Of a DNA stretch of 64,000 nt, positions 1 to 9,852 are shown one piece after another. Both the position numbers and the translations under genes were made by a program. Under the pieces are notes generated by a model. That model searched no databases. It was given only the letters and a program-made list of their open reading frames with translations, and had not been told where the DNA came from. Within the stretch, counting starts at the first letter, position 1; each line of letters opens with the position of its first letter. The stretch lies in NCBI RefSeq assembly GCF_008641045.1, contig NW_022196056.1, positions 806,001 through 870,000 of the forward strand, read 5' to 3'. This DNA comes from Pistacia vera. Taxonomy: Eukaryota > Streptophyta > Magnoliopsida > Sapindales > Anacardiaceae.

Positions 1-315
1 GACTGTCGGAAGAAGAAAGCAAGATTTAATCTTGATAATGGAGATAGGTTTAGTTTCGGAGAGGGCCATCAATTGAGTATGTTGATCAGTAGCTTGAAAG
101 CTAGAAAGATGCTGAGAAAGAGGTGTTTGGGATATATAGCACATGTAGTGCAGAGTGGTGATATTCCTCAGCCAGAAATTCAGAGGGTGCCTGTAATTCG
201 AGAATTTCTGGATGTGTTTTCGGAAGAGCTATCGGGTTTACTTCTAGAGAGAGAGGTTGAATTCAGTATTGAACTAGCACCCGGGACAGCACCAATATCG
301 AGCACCCCTTATTGA
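1..315 (+). pseudogene. Chromovirus pol: protease to RT linker
   Basis: The frame is open from base 1 and continues from outside the window, so no start codon is expected. It encodes the end of the protease region and the conserved linker before RT (motif VIREFLDVFSEEL, then the ELAPGTAPIS segment at about residues 84-99). It ends in a TGA at 313-315, directly before the RT N-terminus in the same frame. The stop lies in a TG that could derive from a methylated CG. Together with the following segments it is one broken polyprotein. Confidence 0.85.
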
Positions 316-1290
316 ATGGCCCTAGCCGAACTTCAGGAATTAAAGAAGCAACTCCAAGAGCTTTTAGATAAAGGTTTTATTCTACCAAGTCATTCTCCCT
401 GGGGAGCTCCAATTCTTTTTGTGAAGAAGAAAGATGGATCTTTACAGATGTGTATAGATTACAGAGAGCTGAATAAGGTGACAGTGAAGAATAAGTACCC
501 ACTACCTCAGATAGACGATTCATTTGATCAATTAAAGGGAGTGGCAGTGTTCTCGAAAATTGACTTGAGGTCGAGGTACCATCAAGTAAGAGTGGCTGAG
601 CAAGATATAGCTAAGACTGCTTTTCGTACAAGGTATAGACATTATGAGTTTATAGTGATACCTTTCGGGTTGACGAATGCCCCAGCAGTTTTTATGGACT
701 CGATGAACCGAGTATTTCATGATTGCTTGGATCGATGCATCGTAGTTTTCATTGATGATATCCTGGTTTACTCTAAGTCGAAAGAAGAGCATGAGGAGCA
801 TTTAAGAATGGTGCTACAACGATTGAGAGAAAAGAAGTTGTATGCTAAGTTTTCCAAGTGTGAATTTTGGTTGAATCAAGTATTATTTCTAGGCCATACT
901 ATTTCCAGCAAAGGGATTACAGTGGACACTAATAAGGTAGAGGCAATCCTTGAGTGGCAAAGGCCGAAATCGGTAAAAGAAGTGAGAAGTTTCTTGGGTC
1001 TAGCAGGCTATTACCGGCGTTTTGTAGCAAGGTTTGTTCAGTTGGCTAAGCCATTGACAGCTCTTACCAAGCAGAGAATTCCTTTTATTTGGTCAACTGC
1101 TTGTGAAAAGAGTTTTCATGAGTTAAAGAAGAAGTTGACATCAGCTCTTGTTTTAGTGTTGCCTCAGGAGGGAGTAGATTATGATATATTTACAGATGCC
1201 TCACTGCAGGGACTTGGTGCTGTATTGATGCAGTTGGGTAGGGTGATAGCTTATGCTTCTCGTCAATTGAAAGAGTACGAGACAAGATAA
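316..1290 (+). pseudogene. Chromovirus reverse transcriptase and start of RNase H
   Basis: In frame with the preceding segment. RT motifs are clear: SPWGAPILFVKKKDGS, then CIDYRELNKVTVKNKYPLP, FSKIDLRSRYHQ, the fingers/palm FRTRYRHYEF and the catalytic FIDDILVYSK box with its aspartate pair. The thumb (FLGLAGYYRRF) is followed by the first RNase H strand (DYDIFTDASLQGLGAVL), whose D is the first acidic active-site residue. A TAA at 1288-1290 ends this copy; the near-identical duplicate downstream lacks that stop. The sequence would copy element RNA into DNA in a virus-like particle, but this copy cannot make a full protein. Confidence 0.93.
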
Positions 1291-1815
1291 CCTACGCATG
1301 ATTTAGAGTTGGCAGCGGTAGTCTTTGCTTTGAAAATTTGGAGGCATTATCTTTATGGTGCAAAGAGTCATATCTACACCGACCATAAGAGCTTAAAGTA
1401 TTTCTTTACTCAGAAGGAGCTGAATATGAGGCAGAGNAGCTCTTACCAAGCAGAGAATTCCTTTTATTTGGTCAACTGCTTGTGAAAAGAGTTTTCATGA
1501 GTTAAAGAAGAAGTTGACATCAGCTCTTGTTTTAGTGTTGCCTCAGGAGGGAGTAGATTATGATATATTTACAGATGCCTCACTGCAGGGACTTGGTGCT
1601 GTATTGATGCAGTTAGGTAGGGTGATAGCCTATGCTTCTCGTCAATTGAAAGAGTACGAGACAAGATACCCTACGCATGATTTAGAGTTGGCAGTGGTAG
1701 TCTTTGCTTTGAAAATTTGGAGGCATTATCTTTATGGTGCAAAGAGTCATATCTACACCGACCATAAGAGCTTAAAATATTTCTTTACTCAGAAGGAGCT
1801 GAATATGAGGCAGAG
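1059..1815 (+). repeat. 378-bp direct duplication split by a single N
   Basis: Bases 1059-1436 recur at 1438-1815 with only a handful of substitutions. A lone N sits exactly between them at 1437. The offset of 379 shifts the reading frame by one, which is exactly the frame change between the upstream RT and the downstream RNase H/integrase. This is most simply two overlapping contig ends or two haplotypes joined without merging, not a duplication in the plant. Confidence 0.85.
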
Positions 1816-1963
1816 AAGATGGTTAGAGCTAGTTAAAGACTATGAATGTGAGATTAAATATCAGCCGGGGAAAGCTAATGTCGTAGCCGATGCGTTGAGT
1901 AGAAAAGCTCATTTATCCCGACTCACTAGACAGAGAGAGTTAATAGATGAGTTGTGTAAATAA
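1439..1963 (+). pseudogene. Chromovirus RNase H (second copy of the duplicated block)
   Basis: Open from just after the N. It contains the RNase H core: FTDASLQGLGAVL (first catalytic D), RQLKEYETRYPTHDLEL (catalytic E region), HIYTDHKSLKYFF (second D) and the C-terminal KANVVADALSRK (last D). This domain removes the RNA strand of the replication hybrid. The frame ends with a TAA at 1961-1963 and resumes immediately in the same frame, so the stop is a point mutation in the polyprotein. Confidence 0.9.
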
Positions 1964-2155
1964 CGGATTGAAGTGATTCAAGGAGGGACTGCTAGGTTAG
2001 AAATTCAGTCTACCTTATTGGACGAAATTAGAGAAAAGCAAGTGGTTGATGAGTGGTGTCAGAAGTTATTGCAAAGAGTGCATAAGAATGAGAGACCAGA
2101 GTTCCATCTGGTAGATGGTGTTCTCCGTTTCAGGAATCGGTTGTGTATTCCTTAG
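1964..2155 (+). pseudogene. Chromovirus pol: RNase H to integrase connection
   Basis: Same frame as RNase H and integrase. It encodes the charged connection before the integrase zinc finger (EWCQKLLQRVHKNERPEFHL, then GVLRFRNRLCIP). It ends in a TAG at 2153-2155, after which the frame continues with KELRERIL. It has no function of its own; it is part of the polyprotein. Confidence 0.8.
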
Positions 2156-2164
2156 GATAAGGAG

Positions 2165-3451
2165 TTGAGAGAGAGAATTCTTATAGAGGCTCATGACACA
2201 CCCTACACTGCTCATCTTGGAGCAACCAAGATGTATCAAGACCTAAAGAAAGGCTATTGGTGGCCAGGTATGAAGAATGTTATTGCGGAATTTGTAGCTA
2301 AATGCCCAGTATGTCAACAAGTGAAAGCAAAAAACCAAAGACCATTAGGATTTCTTCAACCACTTAGTATTCTTGAGTGGAAATGGGAGAGTATCTTGAT
2401 GGATTTTATTGTAGGCCTCCCTAGAGTTCAGAAAGGATTTAATGCTATTTGGGTGATTGTTGATAGATTGACAAAATCAGCCCATTTTCTTTCGGTGAAA
2501 GAGAGCACTACTTCGGATCAGCTAGCCCAGATTTACATCAAAGAGATAGTGAAACATCATGGGGTACCCAAGACAATAGTATCAGATAGGGATTCCAGAT
2601 TTGTCTCCACTTTCTGGATGAGCTTACAGAGGAACTTGGGTACTAGATTGGCTTTTAGTACCGCCTACCATCCGCAAACTGATGGACAGACAGAGAGAAC
2701 AAATCAAGTGCTTGAGGATTTGTTGCGAGCTTTCTATATGGATTATAGAGTATCATGGCATGAGATGTTGCCCTTAGTGGAGTTTGCTTACAATAATAGT
2801 TATCAGTCTACAATTAAGATGGCACCTTTTGAGGCCTTGTATGGTAGACAATGTAGGTCTCCACTACATTGGGATGAGATAGGTGAGAAAGATGAGTTGA
2901 GTATAGCTATTTGGCCAGAGATGACTCAGAAATTGATTGAAGATGTGAGGCTGATTAGAAGCATAATGCAACAAGCCCAAGATAGACAGAAAAGTTATGC
3001 TGATTTAAAGAGAAAGGAAGTTGAATTTGAAGTGGGTGATAAAGTCTTCTTGAAAGTTTCCCCCTTTAAGCGGGTAATGCGGTTTGGAAATAAAGGGAAG
3101 CTAGCACCGAGATTCATTGGTCCTTTTGAAGTGTTGCAACGAGTTAGGAAAGTAGCCTACAGACTGGCACTACCACCTAGTATGGACAAGGTGCATGATG
3201 TTTTCCATATCTCGATGTTACGGAAGTATGTAAGTGATCCCTCCCATGTATTGAGCACAGAGGATGTAATTGTGGAAGAGAATCTCGTGTATGAGGAGCG
3301 TCCAATTCAGATTTTGGACCGAAAAATTAAAGAGCTCCAGAATAAGAGTATTCCTTTAGTGAAAGTCCTCTGGAGAAACCATACAGTTGAAGAAGCTACT
3401 TGGGAGATTGAGCAAGACATGCAAAATCGTTACCCGGAGTTATTTGTCTGA
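2165..3451 (+). pseudogene. Chromovirus integrase with C-terminal chromodomain
   Basis: This is the longest open piece, about 428 residues. It starts with the HHCC zinc finger (H-x-H within AHDTPYTAHLG, then CPVCQQVK). The DDE core follows: first D in LMDFIVGLP, second D in VSDRDSRFVSTF, and E in QTDGQTERTNQVLEDLLRAF. A GPF/Y region (PRFIGPFEVLQRV) precedes a chromodomain-like C-terminus (VLWRNHTVEEATWEIEQDMQ), which in chromoviruses directs insertion to heterochromatin. The TGA at 3449-3451 is probably the natural pol end because the polypurine tract follows at once. Confidence 0.94.
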
Positions 3452-3469
3452 ATTTCGGGGACGAAATTC

Positions 3470-3486
3470 TTTTATGGGGGGAGAAT
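3470..3486 (+). promoter_or_regulatory. Polypurine tract of the chromovirus
   Basis: A G-rich tract (ATGGGGGGAGAAT) stands directly before the LTR start TGTAAC, the position where plus-strand DNA synthesis is primed. Confidence 0.8.
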
Positions 3487-5579
3487 TGTAACGCCCCACT
3501 TGAGGTACGTAGTTAAGATTTGATGAATGGCTTGAATGTTTGTTGATTTATCCTCATTTGAGTCTGTATGTTGTTAATATTGCTTGGTTTATCCTTAGTT
3601 GAAAGGGTGTTTTGGTTTGGTTGAGTGAATGCCCTGAAAATTTGTAAGACTTGGGGAAATCTGGATGTTACAGTCTTCGCCGGGGCGAAGAAGAAAGCTT
3701 CGCCGCGGCGACGAAGTGCTACATCCCGTGTAGCTGCTGTGAGTTTTCGCCGGGGCGAAGAAATAGCTTCGCCGCGGCGAAGACTCGGCTGAATTTTTCC
3801 TTGAGTTTTAGGGAATTCTTCCTTTTGGGACTCAATGACCATTCTACCCCTAATTAGCAGGAAAAGTGGGGAGTGAAATGCAAGGAAATTGCATGGAGAA
3901 TAGGTTGAATGGGGTTGTTTTTGCAAAGAATGAAAGGTCATAGGTGGAATTTCAAAGAAGGAGCAAGGGTATATTGGGAAAGAGTGGAGAAAATATGAGA
4001 TATTAAGGGTTTAGCTTTAGAAACCCTTTCATTTGCTTCTTCACCACCGCCTCTTTCATCCTTCATTTCTCTCAAATTTTCATTCAAGTTTCCAAGGATC
4101 TTTGAAGAGCTTTTGACTAGAAATTGTTACAAGTTGATCCTAAGCACTAAAAGGTGAGAATCCTTACTCTAGATGTAAGTTTTATTGTTGAAAGAGTAGG
4201 ATCCTTATTGAGTTTGTATTGAAGGTTTAAGAGGAAGAATCAAGCCTTCAAGAGTAGAAAGCTTAAGTGGGTTCTCCTTGAGCTTAAGGTAAGTAAATTC
4301 ACCTAAGTTGTGATTTACTTGATTGAATGATGTGTAGAGATTTTATATATGTGCTTAATGCTTGAATTTCTATGTTTGAAATGAGTTGATGAATTCAATG
4401 TTGTTATATGAAAGAATTTCCACCATGAGAAGGGTGGATTGTGTTGTTAAAGTTTGGTAGAAGTGTGGATAGAATTAGAAGAATTTGAGAGGAATATTTG
4501 AAGTGTGTTTTCCTTGCAGGATGTATGATGTTTTAAAGGAGTTGAACTCCTATTTTGGATGATTAAGAGAGAAATATCATTAACAATTAGAATAGAGTTT
4601 ATGTATGCACACATATTGTTTGATGAAATGTCTAAAAGAAGCATGAGTAGAAGTAGAGAACCTTACTTTATGCAACATAGCATATTTGCATGTCATGAAT
4701 GCATATAAGAAAGATTTTAGGCATGAGCCATCCATATGCATATGTTTAATTGAGCAATCACATGAGAAAGAAATATGAGAAATGAGAAAGAAATACTCTA
4801 TGAATAGAGATAAAGAAAAGAACTAATTCTCTTAGAATAAAGAGAAAGAAAGAAACTAGCACTAGAGAATAAAATGATTATTAAGTGCTACAGAAAAGAA
4901 AAGAAAATAGGTCGTGCGATGGGGAACCCATGAGTGTAGAGTTACCCGCATGTAAACCGCCATGAGAGAGAGCGGTCTCTGCCTTGAGAGAGCGGAATGA
5001 GAATGAGAAACAGAATCTGTATAGCCGTGAGAATACATGCGAATGAGGGCTATACACGAGAGAGAGTAAACTCACATGACCAAGGGTTCCAAATCCATGC
5101 ATCGACCAAGACCGGCAAAGAATAAGAATAAGAAAAGAATAGAAAGAAAGTGCATTGTTATTCTTTAATATCTCATCCATGTATGGTTTTGATATTCTCC
5201 ATGGGTGATGAGAATAGAAAGAAAGAAAAGAACGGTACGAGTTAGAAGTAGAGAAAGAACAAGATAGATTGAACTAGAGAGAGTAACAAGAGTACGAACA
5301 GATTTGTACGGGGAGTATAGAGTAGAAGATTTACTTACTGAGCATCTTTGTGCTCACCCCATTGTTTCCTTTGTTTTTCAGGACATAGGTGAGATCGTGG
5401 TCGGATGGACGTCGGCAAGCGGGGAGATTTGACTGCACTGTCCACTGTCTTTTTGAGAGTCTTTTGTACAACGATGTTGTACTATGTAAAGAATGTATTT
5501 ATTAAGTAAAGAAAATTTTTGGACCCAACCTTTTTATTGAACTATTTTATGAATATGATAGTAGAGAGAAGGTGTTACA
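3487..5579 (+). repeat. 3' LTR of the chromovirus
   Basis: It begins TGTAAC and ends GTTACA, a perfect 6-bp terminal inverted repeat, and is 2093 bp long. The left part carries GC-rich palindromes; the middle is a purine-rich GAGA/AAAG tract; the right part contains a conserved stretch (GTGCTCACCCCATTGTTTCC, then GGTCGGATGGACGTC) shared with the solo LTRs at 21720-24492 and, inverted, at 21263-25710. The 5 bp after it (ATATT) should be one half of the target-site duplication; the other half is outside the window. No gene is seen inside it. Confidence 0.9.
3675..3782 (+). repeat. GC-rich palindromes in the chromovirus LTR
   Basis: Two pairs of near-identical palindromes: CTTCGCCGGGGCGAAG at 3675-3690 with a similar core at 3745-3758, and the perfect 16-bp palindrome CTTCGCCGCGGCGAAG at 3767-3782 with a disrupted version near 3698-3717. 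They are islands of CG in AT-rich DNA. Confidence 0.85.
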
Positions 5580-7099
5580 ATATTATTATGAAGTAAGGGC
5601 ATAGATAATACGGTAAGGCTATCATAGTGTTGAATGACCCTGTCGAAAGGCAATGACTGATCTCACTTGTCAAGGTTGTTTGGTGACAACCTGATGCAAC
5701 ACACGGGTGCTTGCTATAGGCAAGTTCACTGGACTGACCCACTAGAGGATTCCATATGGATGGTAACCCTAGTGTCTATGGAACAAATCCTCCAATGAAT
5801 GATGGTGCATGTGATCCTTAGACTTGAGATCACTAGAGCACCTTGTGCACCGATTGGTGTAGTTTAACACTAGCCTAACGCAATTCTATTTAGAGCTGTC
5901 AATATGGTGGTGATTGGCTACATCAAGGAGTGTATCAAGACTATGGTGGATAGACAGATGATTCATCACTCTCAGGTATGGGAGAAGTTATTTCACGACG
6001 CAATTCAGTAAATGAGAATGACACTAAAACTGTGGTCACAGTGGGATTGAGTTGTTGCTCTATTGAGTTTATAATACAGGTCAGTGGTCTAGTAACTGAA
6101 TACATAATATCGAGAGTGACCGAAGGTTGCCATTATTTATATGCCTCGGTCTCGTCGAGATAACGGATGATGAAAGGATCAAATTATACGGTAACCATAT
6201 CGTTGATAGGTAGCTGCTTCGCTGAATCCGTATCTATTGGGTGGCCATGATGCCTTGCTGGGGGCTAATCTTGGTCTATGTGTAGTGAGACGATTAATTG
6301 GTGTTAATCGCGATACTACACACTACTGGTATGATGAGGAGCCTATGGGTCACACATATAGAAGATAATTTAAGAACCAGTTAAGAAGAAGGGCATTTTC
6401 ATCTTTTTACGCAAAAGGGTATTTTGGTAAAATTAAATTTGCTGAGGCCATAGCCTTTTACGTTTAAATATGTGTTCGCATATATTTAAATAAATTATCA
6501 TTATTGTTAAATGTTAATATATATATATTGTAAATATATATTAATTGAATTTAATTGAGATAATGATAAATTAATATTAAAATATCTTAAAGGGGGGTGT
6601 TTGGAAACAAGGGGTGTTTGCATTGGAGCCCAAGCCCATTCCATGTTGGAATAGGGTATAGTGTGCACTATATAAGTGCACACTTTGCGAAATAAATTAA
6701 TTCACTCATTCAATCAATGAAAGAAAAAATTCCAGCCCCTTAAACACTCTCACGCCAGATTGCATTTTGCTTGGAATCAAATATACTTGATTTTTCATCT
6801 TGGTTCTCAAAGGCTAAAGAGGATCTAGCAAATCCCTCTTTAGTTCCTCGGGGTTATTTTCGTGTGGACTACACCGGTTCGATCCTACACTTGGGTCGGT
6901 AGTGAAATACGCTCAGAGACAAGTTGGAGGAGCCTCTAAACGTGCGTATGATTTCTTATACTTTAAACTAAAAAATCTATAGATTCTTATTTAATATATA
7001 TATAAACTGTAATTTTGTACCTACATCTTGGTTCTAAGGAATGATCCATGTTGTAAATATTTTTGTTTTTCCGCTGCATAACTGTATCGTTTACTAACA
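5580..7099 (+). repeat. Partial 5' LTR of copia element A
   Basis: Aligns with 13094-14643 of the 3' LTR and ends with the same CTAACA. The first ~234 bp (matching 12860-13093) are absent because the chromovirus interrupts it at 5580. It contains AT-rich inverted repeats (AAATTATCATTAT and its complement around 6490-6570) and the promoter described separately. Confidence 0.93.
6661..6683 (+). promoter_or_regulatory. TATA box inside a perfect inverted repeat, 5' LTR
   Basis: The TATATAA box at 6669-6675 lies at the centre of a 23-bp perfect dyad: GTGTGCACT, five bases ATATA, then AGTGCACAC. The same arrangement is kept in the 3' LTR. It is the likely LTR core promoter, with transcription starting 25-35 bp downstream. 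Confidence 0.65.
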
Positions 7100-7100
7100 G

Positions 7101-7112
7101 TGGTATCAAAGC
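7101..7112 (+). promoter_or_regulatory. Primer binding site of copia element A
   Basis: TGGTATCAAAGC follows the LTR end by one base. It matches the complement of the 3' end of plant initiator tRNA-Met with one mismatch (TGGTATCAGAGC expected). Confidence 0.88.
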
Positions 7113-7380
7113 TTTGGGTACCAGATTTTACAGTTTTGTGAATGGTTGATTACATGTATTTGATTGATAACATGTTGCCTTGATGAATCTGCACAAAATC
7201 TGCCATGAAAGCATGTTTTAAGAAATCGATTAATTGATTAATTTAAATATGTTGATGATCTGCTACTTTGGAATATTTGGTTATGGATTTTTGTTGAAAT
7301 CAAGAGATTAGATTGATTTCAAAATCTGTTTGGGGTATTTTGGTTGCTGGTTGAAATGTTATGTTGCTACAGATCAGTGT

Positions 7381-7630
7381 ACACTTGCCGCGGTGATATA
7401 AACCATCGCCGCGGCATGCGTTGTTGGCATACACGCTGATTGCAAAAATCAGCGCTCGCCGTGGCGATATAACCCATCGTTGCGGTGATCGTCCTTAGGA
7501 CGAACGCTGTTTGCAATCAGCGCTCGCCACGATGATATAACCCATCGCCGTGGCAAGCACACGTTTAGCATGAGCGCAACGTTAATCAGTGCACGCTGCG
7601 GCGATTTAACTCATTGCCGGAGCGAGCGCA
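7381..7630 (+). repeat. Four tandem GC-palindrome units in the leader
   Basis: About four diverged units of 65-70 bp. Each has a CGCCGCGG-like block, a central GATATAACCCATC and a second complementary CG-rich block, so each can fold into a hairpin. The rest of the leader (7113-8868) has no coding potential I can support; a second motif, TTCGCCAAAGCGAA, recurs around 8330-8690. Confidence 0.7.
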
Positions 7631-8868
7631 CTTCCGAGTGCACTGGGGTCAGATTGTAAAGTTTCAAAACTTTGGCCAAATATAGATCTGCAGATTGTCG
7701 GGGGGTAATTAAAAAATTCACCCACCCAATTCAAAATTGATAATTTTTGAATGAATGCCATGTACTTTTTTGTATATTGCGTGGTGCTCGGTACATGAGC
7801 CTTAGACCTATGGTGAATGTTTTAAATTTTTTGGGTATGTATGATTGTAAGTTATTAAATAGAGCCTGCGTATCCTACTTTCTCCTCTTCTCGATGTACA
7901 TTCTCTTCTCATCTCATTCCCCTCGAATGTAAATCGAGGAATCTAAATTTGTTGATGTAAAATTAGTTTGAGATTAATTTTATTGTAAATTTAGTATGAT
8001 ATTTTTGTAATGTACTTGAAGACGGATCAAGGAAAGGACAACCATACTTGAAGACTCAAGATTTTATTACAGGACCCCTAGGTGACCTACCGATTCCTCT
8101 AGGCTCGAGCATATCGGTTTTTAGTTGGGCCATGTACCGGCACGTTTTAATATTTTGTTTAGAATACATGCTAAGGTTGAATGTTCAACAACATGCCAAA
8201 CAATGTCATTCTAACAAAGATAATAATCCGATGAGACATTAAATAATAAACCTTCAATTAAAGTATATTAAGTCATGTAAGCCTTCTATGACCATGGTTT
8301 TAATCAAACCATTGTTCGTCGAAACCTTGTTCGCCAAAGCGAAGGGTACACTTCTACCAGTGGAAGGTTAAAATGCTTTGGAGTTTTCCTTAATGGTGAT
8401 GGGTTGACTTAAAATGACTATTTTGCTTTTTCGCCAAAGCAAAGGTTGATAAACGCTTCATAGGCATAGTAGAGAAGGACACATATTGTGTGTACGTGGT
8501 GGCATGTAGTGTCCACTCTACTGATACTGAGAATCACACTTGAGGACAATGGTTGGAGCCATTGGATTGTGTGATTGGCTTGTTGGCTTTTTCACATTTG
8601 AGGTTGATAGTAGAAGCTATCAACTGGGGTGGATTAAGTTTGTTGGCCTACCTAATCAACTCATTTTGGCTTGTTCGCCAAAGTGAAGGTTTGAAATGGG
8701 TAGGATGAGGTCTCAATCCACTAGGAAAGTCAACGGGCTTTCCCGAGTTAATAGTGAGGGCTATTGACTTGAGTAAAATGGGGGGAGCATTGTTTAATAA
8801 AAGACCATATTAAATAATAATGAACTTTATAATGACTTTATCTTTTCTGCAATTGTAGATTCACCAAA

Positions 8869-9852
8869 ATGAGCATTATGAACCTGCGACCGATAATAGA
8901 GAAAGAAAACAGGTTGGATGGATCCAATTTCTCTGACTGGTATCGTAATCTTCGGATTATACTCAAGTCGGAAAGGAAATTGTATATCCTTGAAAAGCCA
9001 TACTTGGCTAAGCCTGATCCTAATGCCACTTAGGAAGGAAAGGATATTTATCAAAAGTTCCTTGATGATGCTGATGGCGTTCAATGCTTGATGTTAGCAT
9101 CGATAACACCAGTACTGCAAAAGCAGCATGACAATATGGACGCTGCTTCCATTATTCTACACCTCAAGGAACTTTTCGAAGGAAATGCTCGACATGAGAG
9201 GTACAAGGTGTCGAAAGCACTGTTTAGGAGTTGTCTGACTGAGAGAGCCCAAGTTGGTCCTCTTGTGCTCAAGGTGATCGAGCACATAGAGAGGCTTGAG
9301 ACTTTGGGATTTGAGTTGGATGTAGAATTACAAATGGATTTGATTCTATAATCCTTGTCTGACTTTTATGCACTGTTCATAATGAATTTCAATATGAACA
9401 CGATGGTGAAAACCCTGTCGGAACTTTTGAACATGCTGAGGACTACAAAGCAGGACTTGAAGAAGTCCAAGCCTATTTTACTGGTTGCTGCCAGTAAAGG
9501 AAATGGTAACGGCAAGGGTAAGGCCAAGGCCAAACCCAAGCCCAAGCCCAAGCCCAAGCCCAAGCCCAAGCCAAAAGGACATGTTGCTCTTGGGCCTAAG
9601 AGTGGCTTAGGGAAGGGCAAAGTAGGCTGCTTCTATTGTGGCAAGCCTGGCCACTGGAGGAAACACTACCAGGCTTTGCTCTCAAGTAAGAAGAAGTCAG
9701 ATGCTATGACTTCAGGTATGTTTATGATTAAGATTAACTTCTCTTTCTCAACATCTTGGGTCATTGACACAGGATGTGGTACTCACATTTGTACTGATGT
9801 GCAGGGACTAAGGCAGAGTAGAGTGCTCACCGAGGGAGAGGTGGACCTATGA
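8869..9852 (+). pseudogene. Copia A gag with zinc knuckle, and start of protease
   Basis: Starts at ATG 8869 (MSIMNLRPII) and stays in one frame to 9852, broken by TAG 9031-9033 and TAA 9349-9351. The N-terminal copia gag core (GSNFSDWYRNLRIILKS) leads to the UBN2-type segment, then a Lys/Pro tract from six exact CCCAAG units (9535-9570), then the zinc knuckle CFYCGKPGHWRKHY, in which the last cysteine has become tyrosine. The protease motif is WVIDTGCGTHIC with D-T-G. A frameshift near 9850 moves the rest of pol to another frame. Gag would form the virus-like particle; this copy cannot. Confidence 0.88.

Larger units (their letters stand above)
1..5579 (+). mobile_element. Ty3/gypsy chromovirus (Tekay/Del-like), 3' half
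   Basis: Domain order RT, RNase H, integrase, chromodomain, polypurine tract and a 2.1-kb 3' LTR identifies a plant chromovirus. The protein passage after the pol stop (GACGAAATT followed by a G-run and the LTR start TGTAAC) is typical of Tekay/Del elements. The 5' LTR, gag and most of protease lie left of the window. The coding frame has several stops, so this copy is dead. Its right end abuts an internal part of a copia LTR, so the element is inserted in that copia element. Confidence 0.9.

Noticed and set aside
3513..3941. Frames of 68-142 codons on both strands in the chromovirus LTR
   Set aside because: They overlap LTR palindromes, are not shared in frame by the related LTRs and have no family motifs.
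7747..8242. Possible small genes in the copia A leader
   Set aside because: No motif, no conservation evidence, and position is an untranslated leader.
9366..9620. A minus-strand Gly-Leu repeat frame
   Set aside because: Shadow of the Lys-Pro tract of gag.
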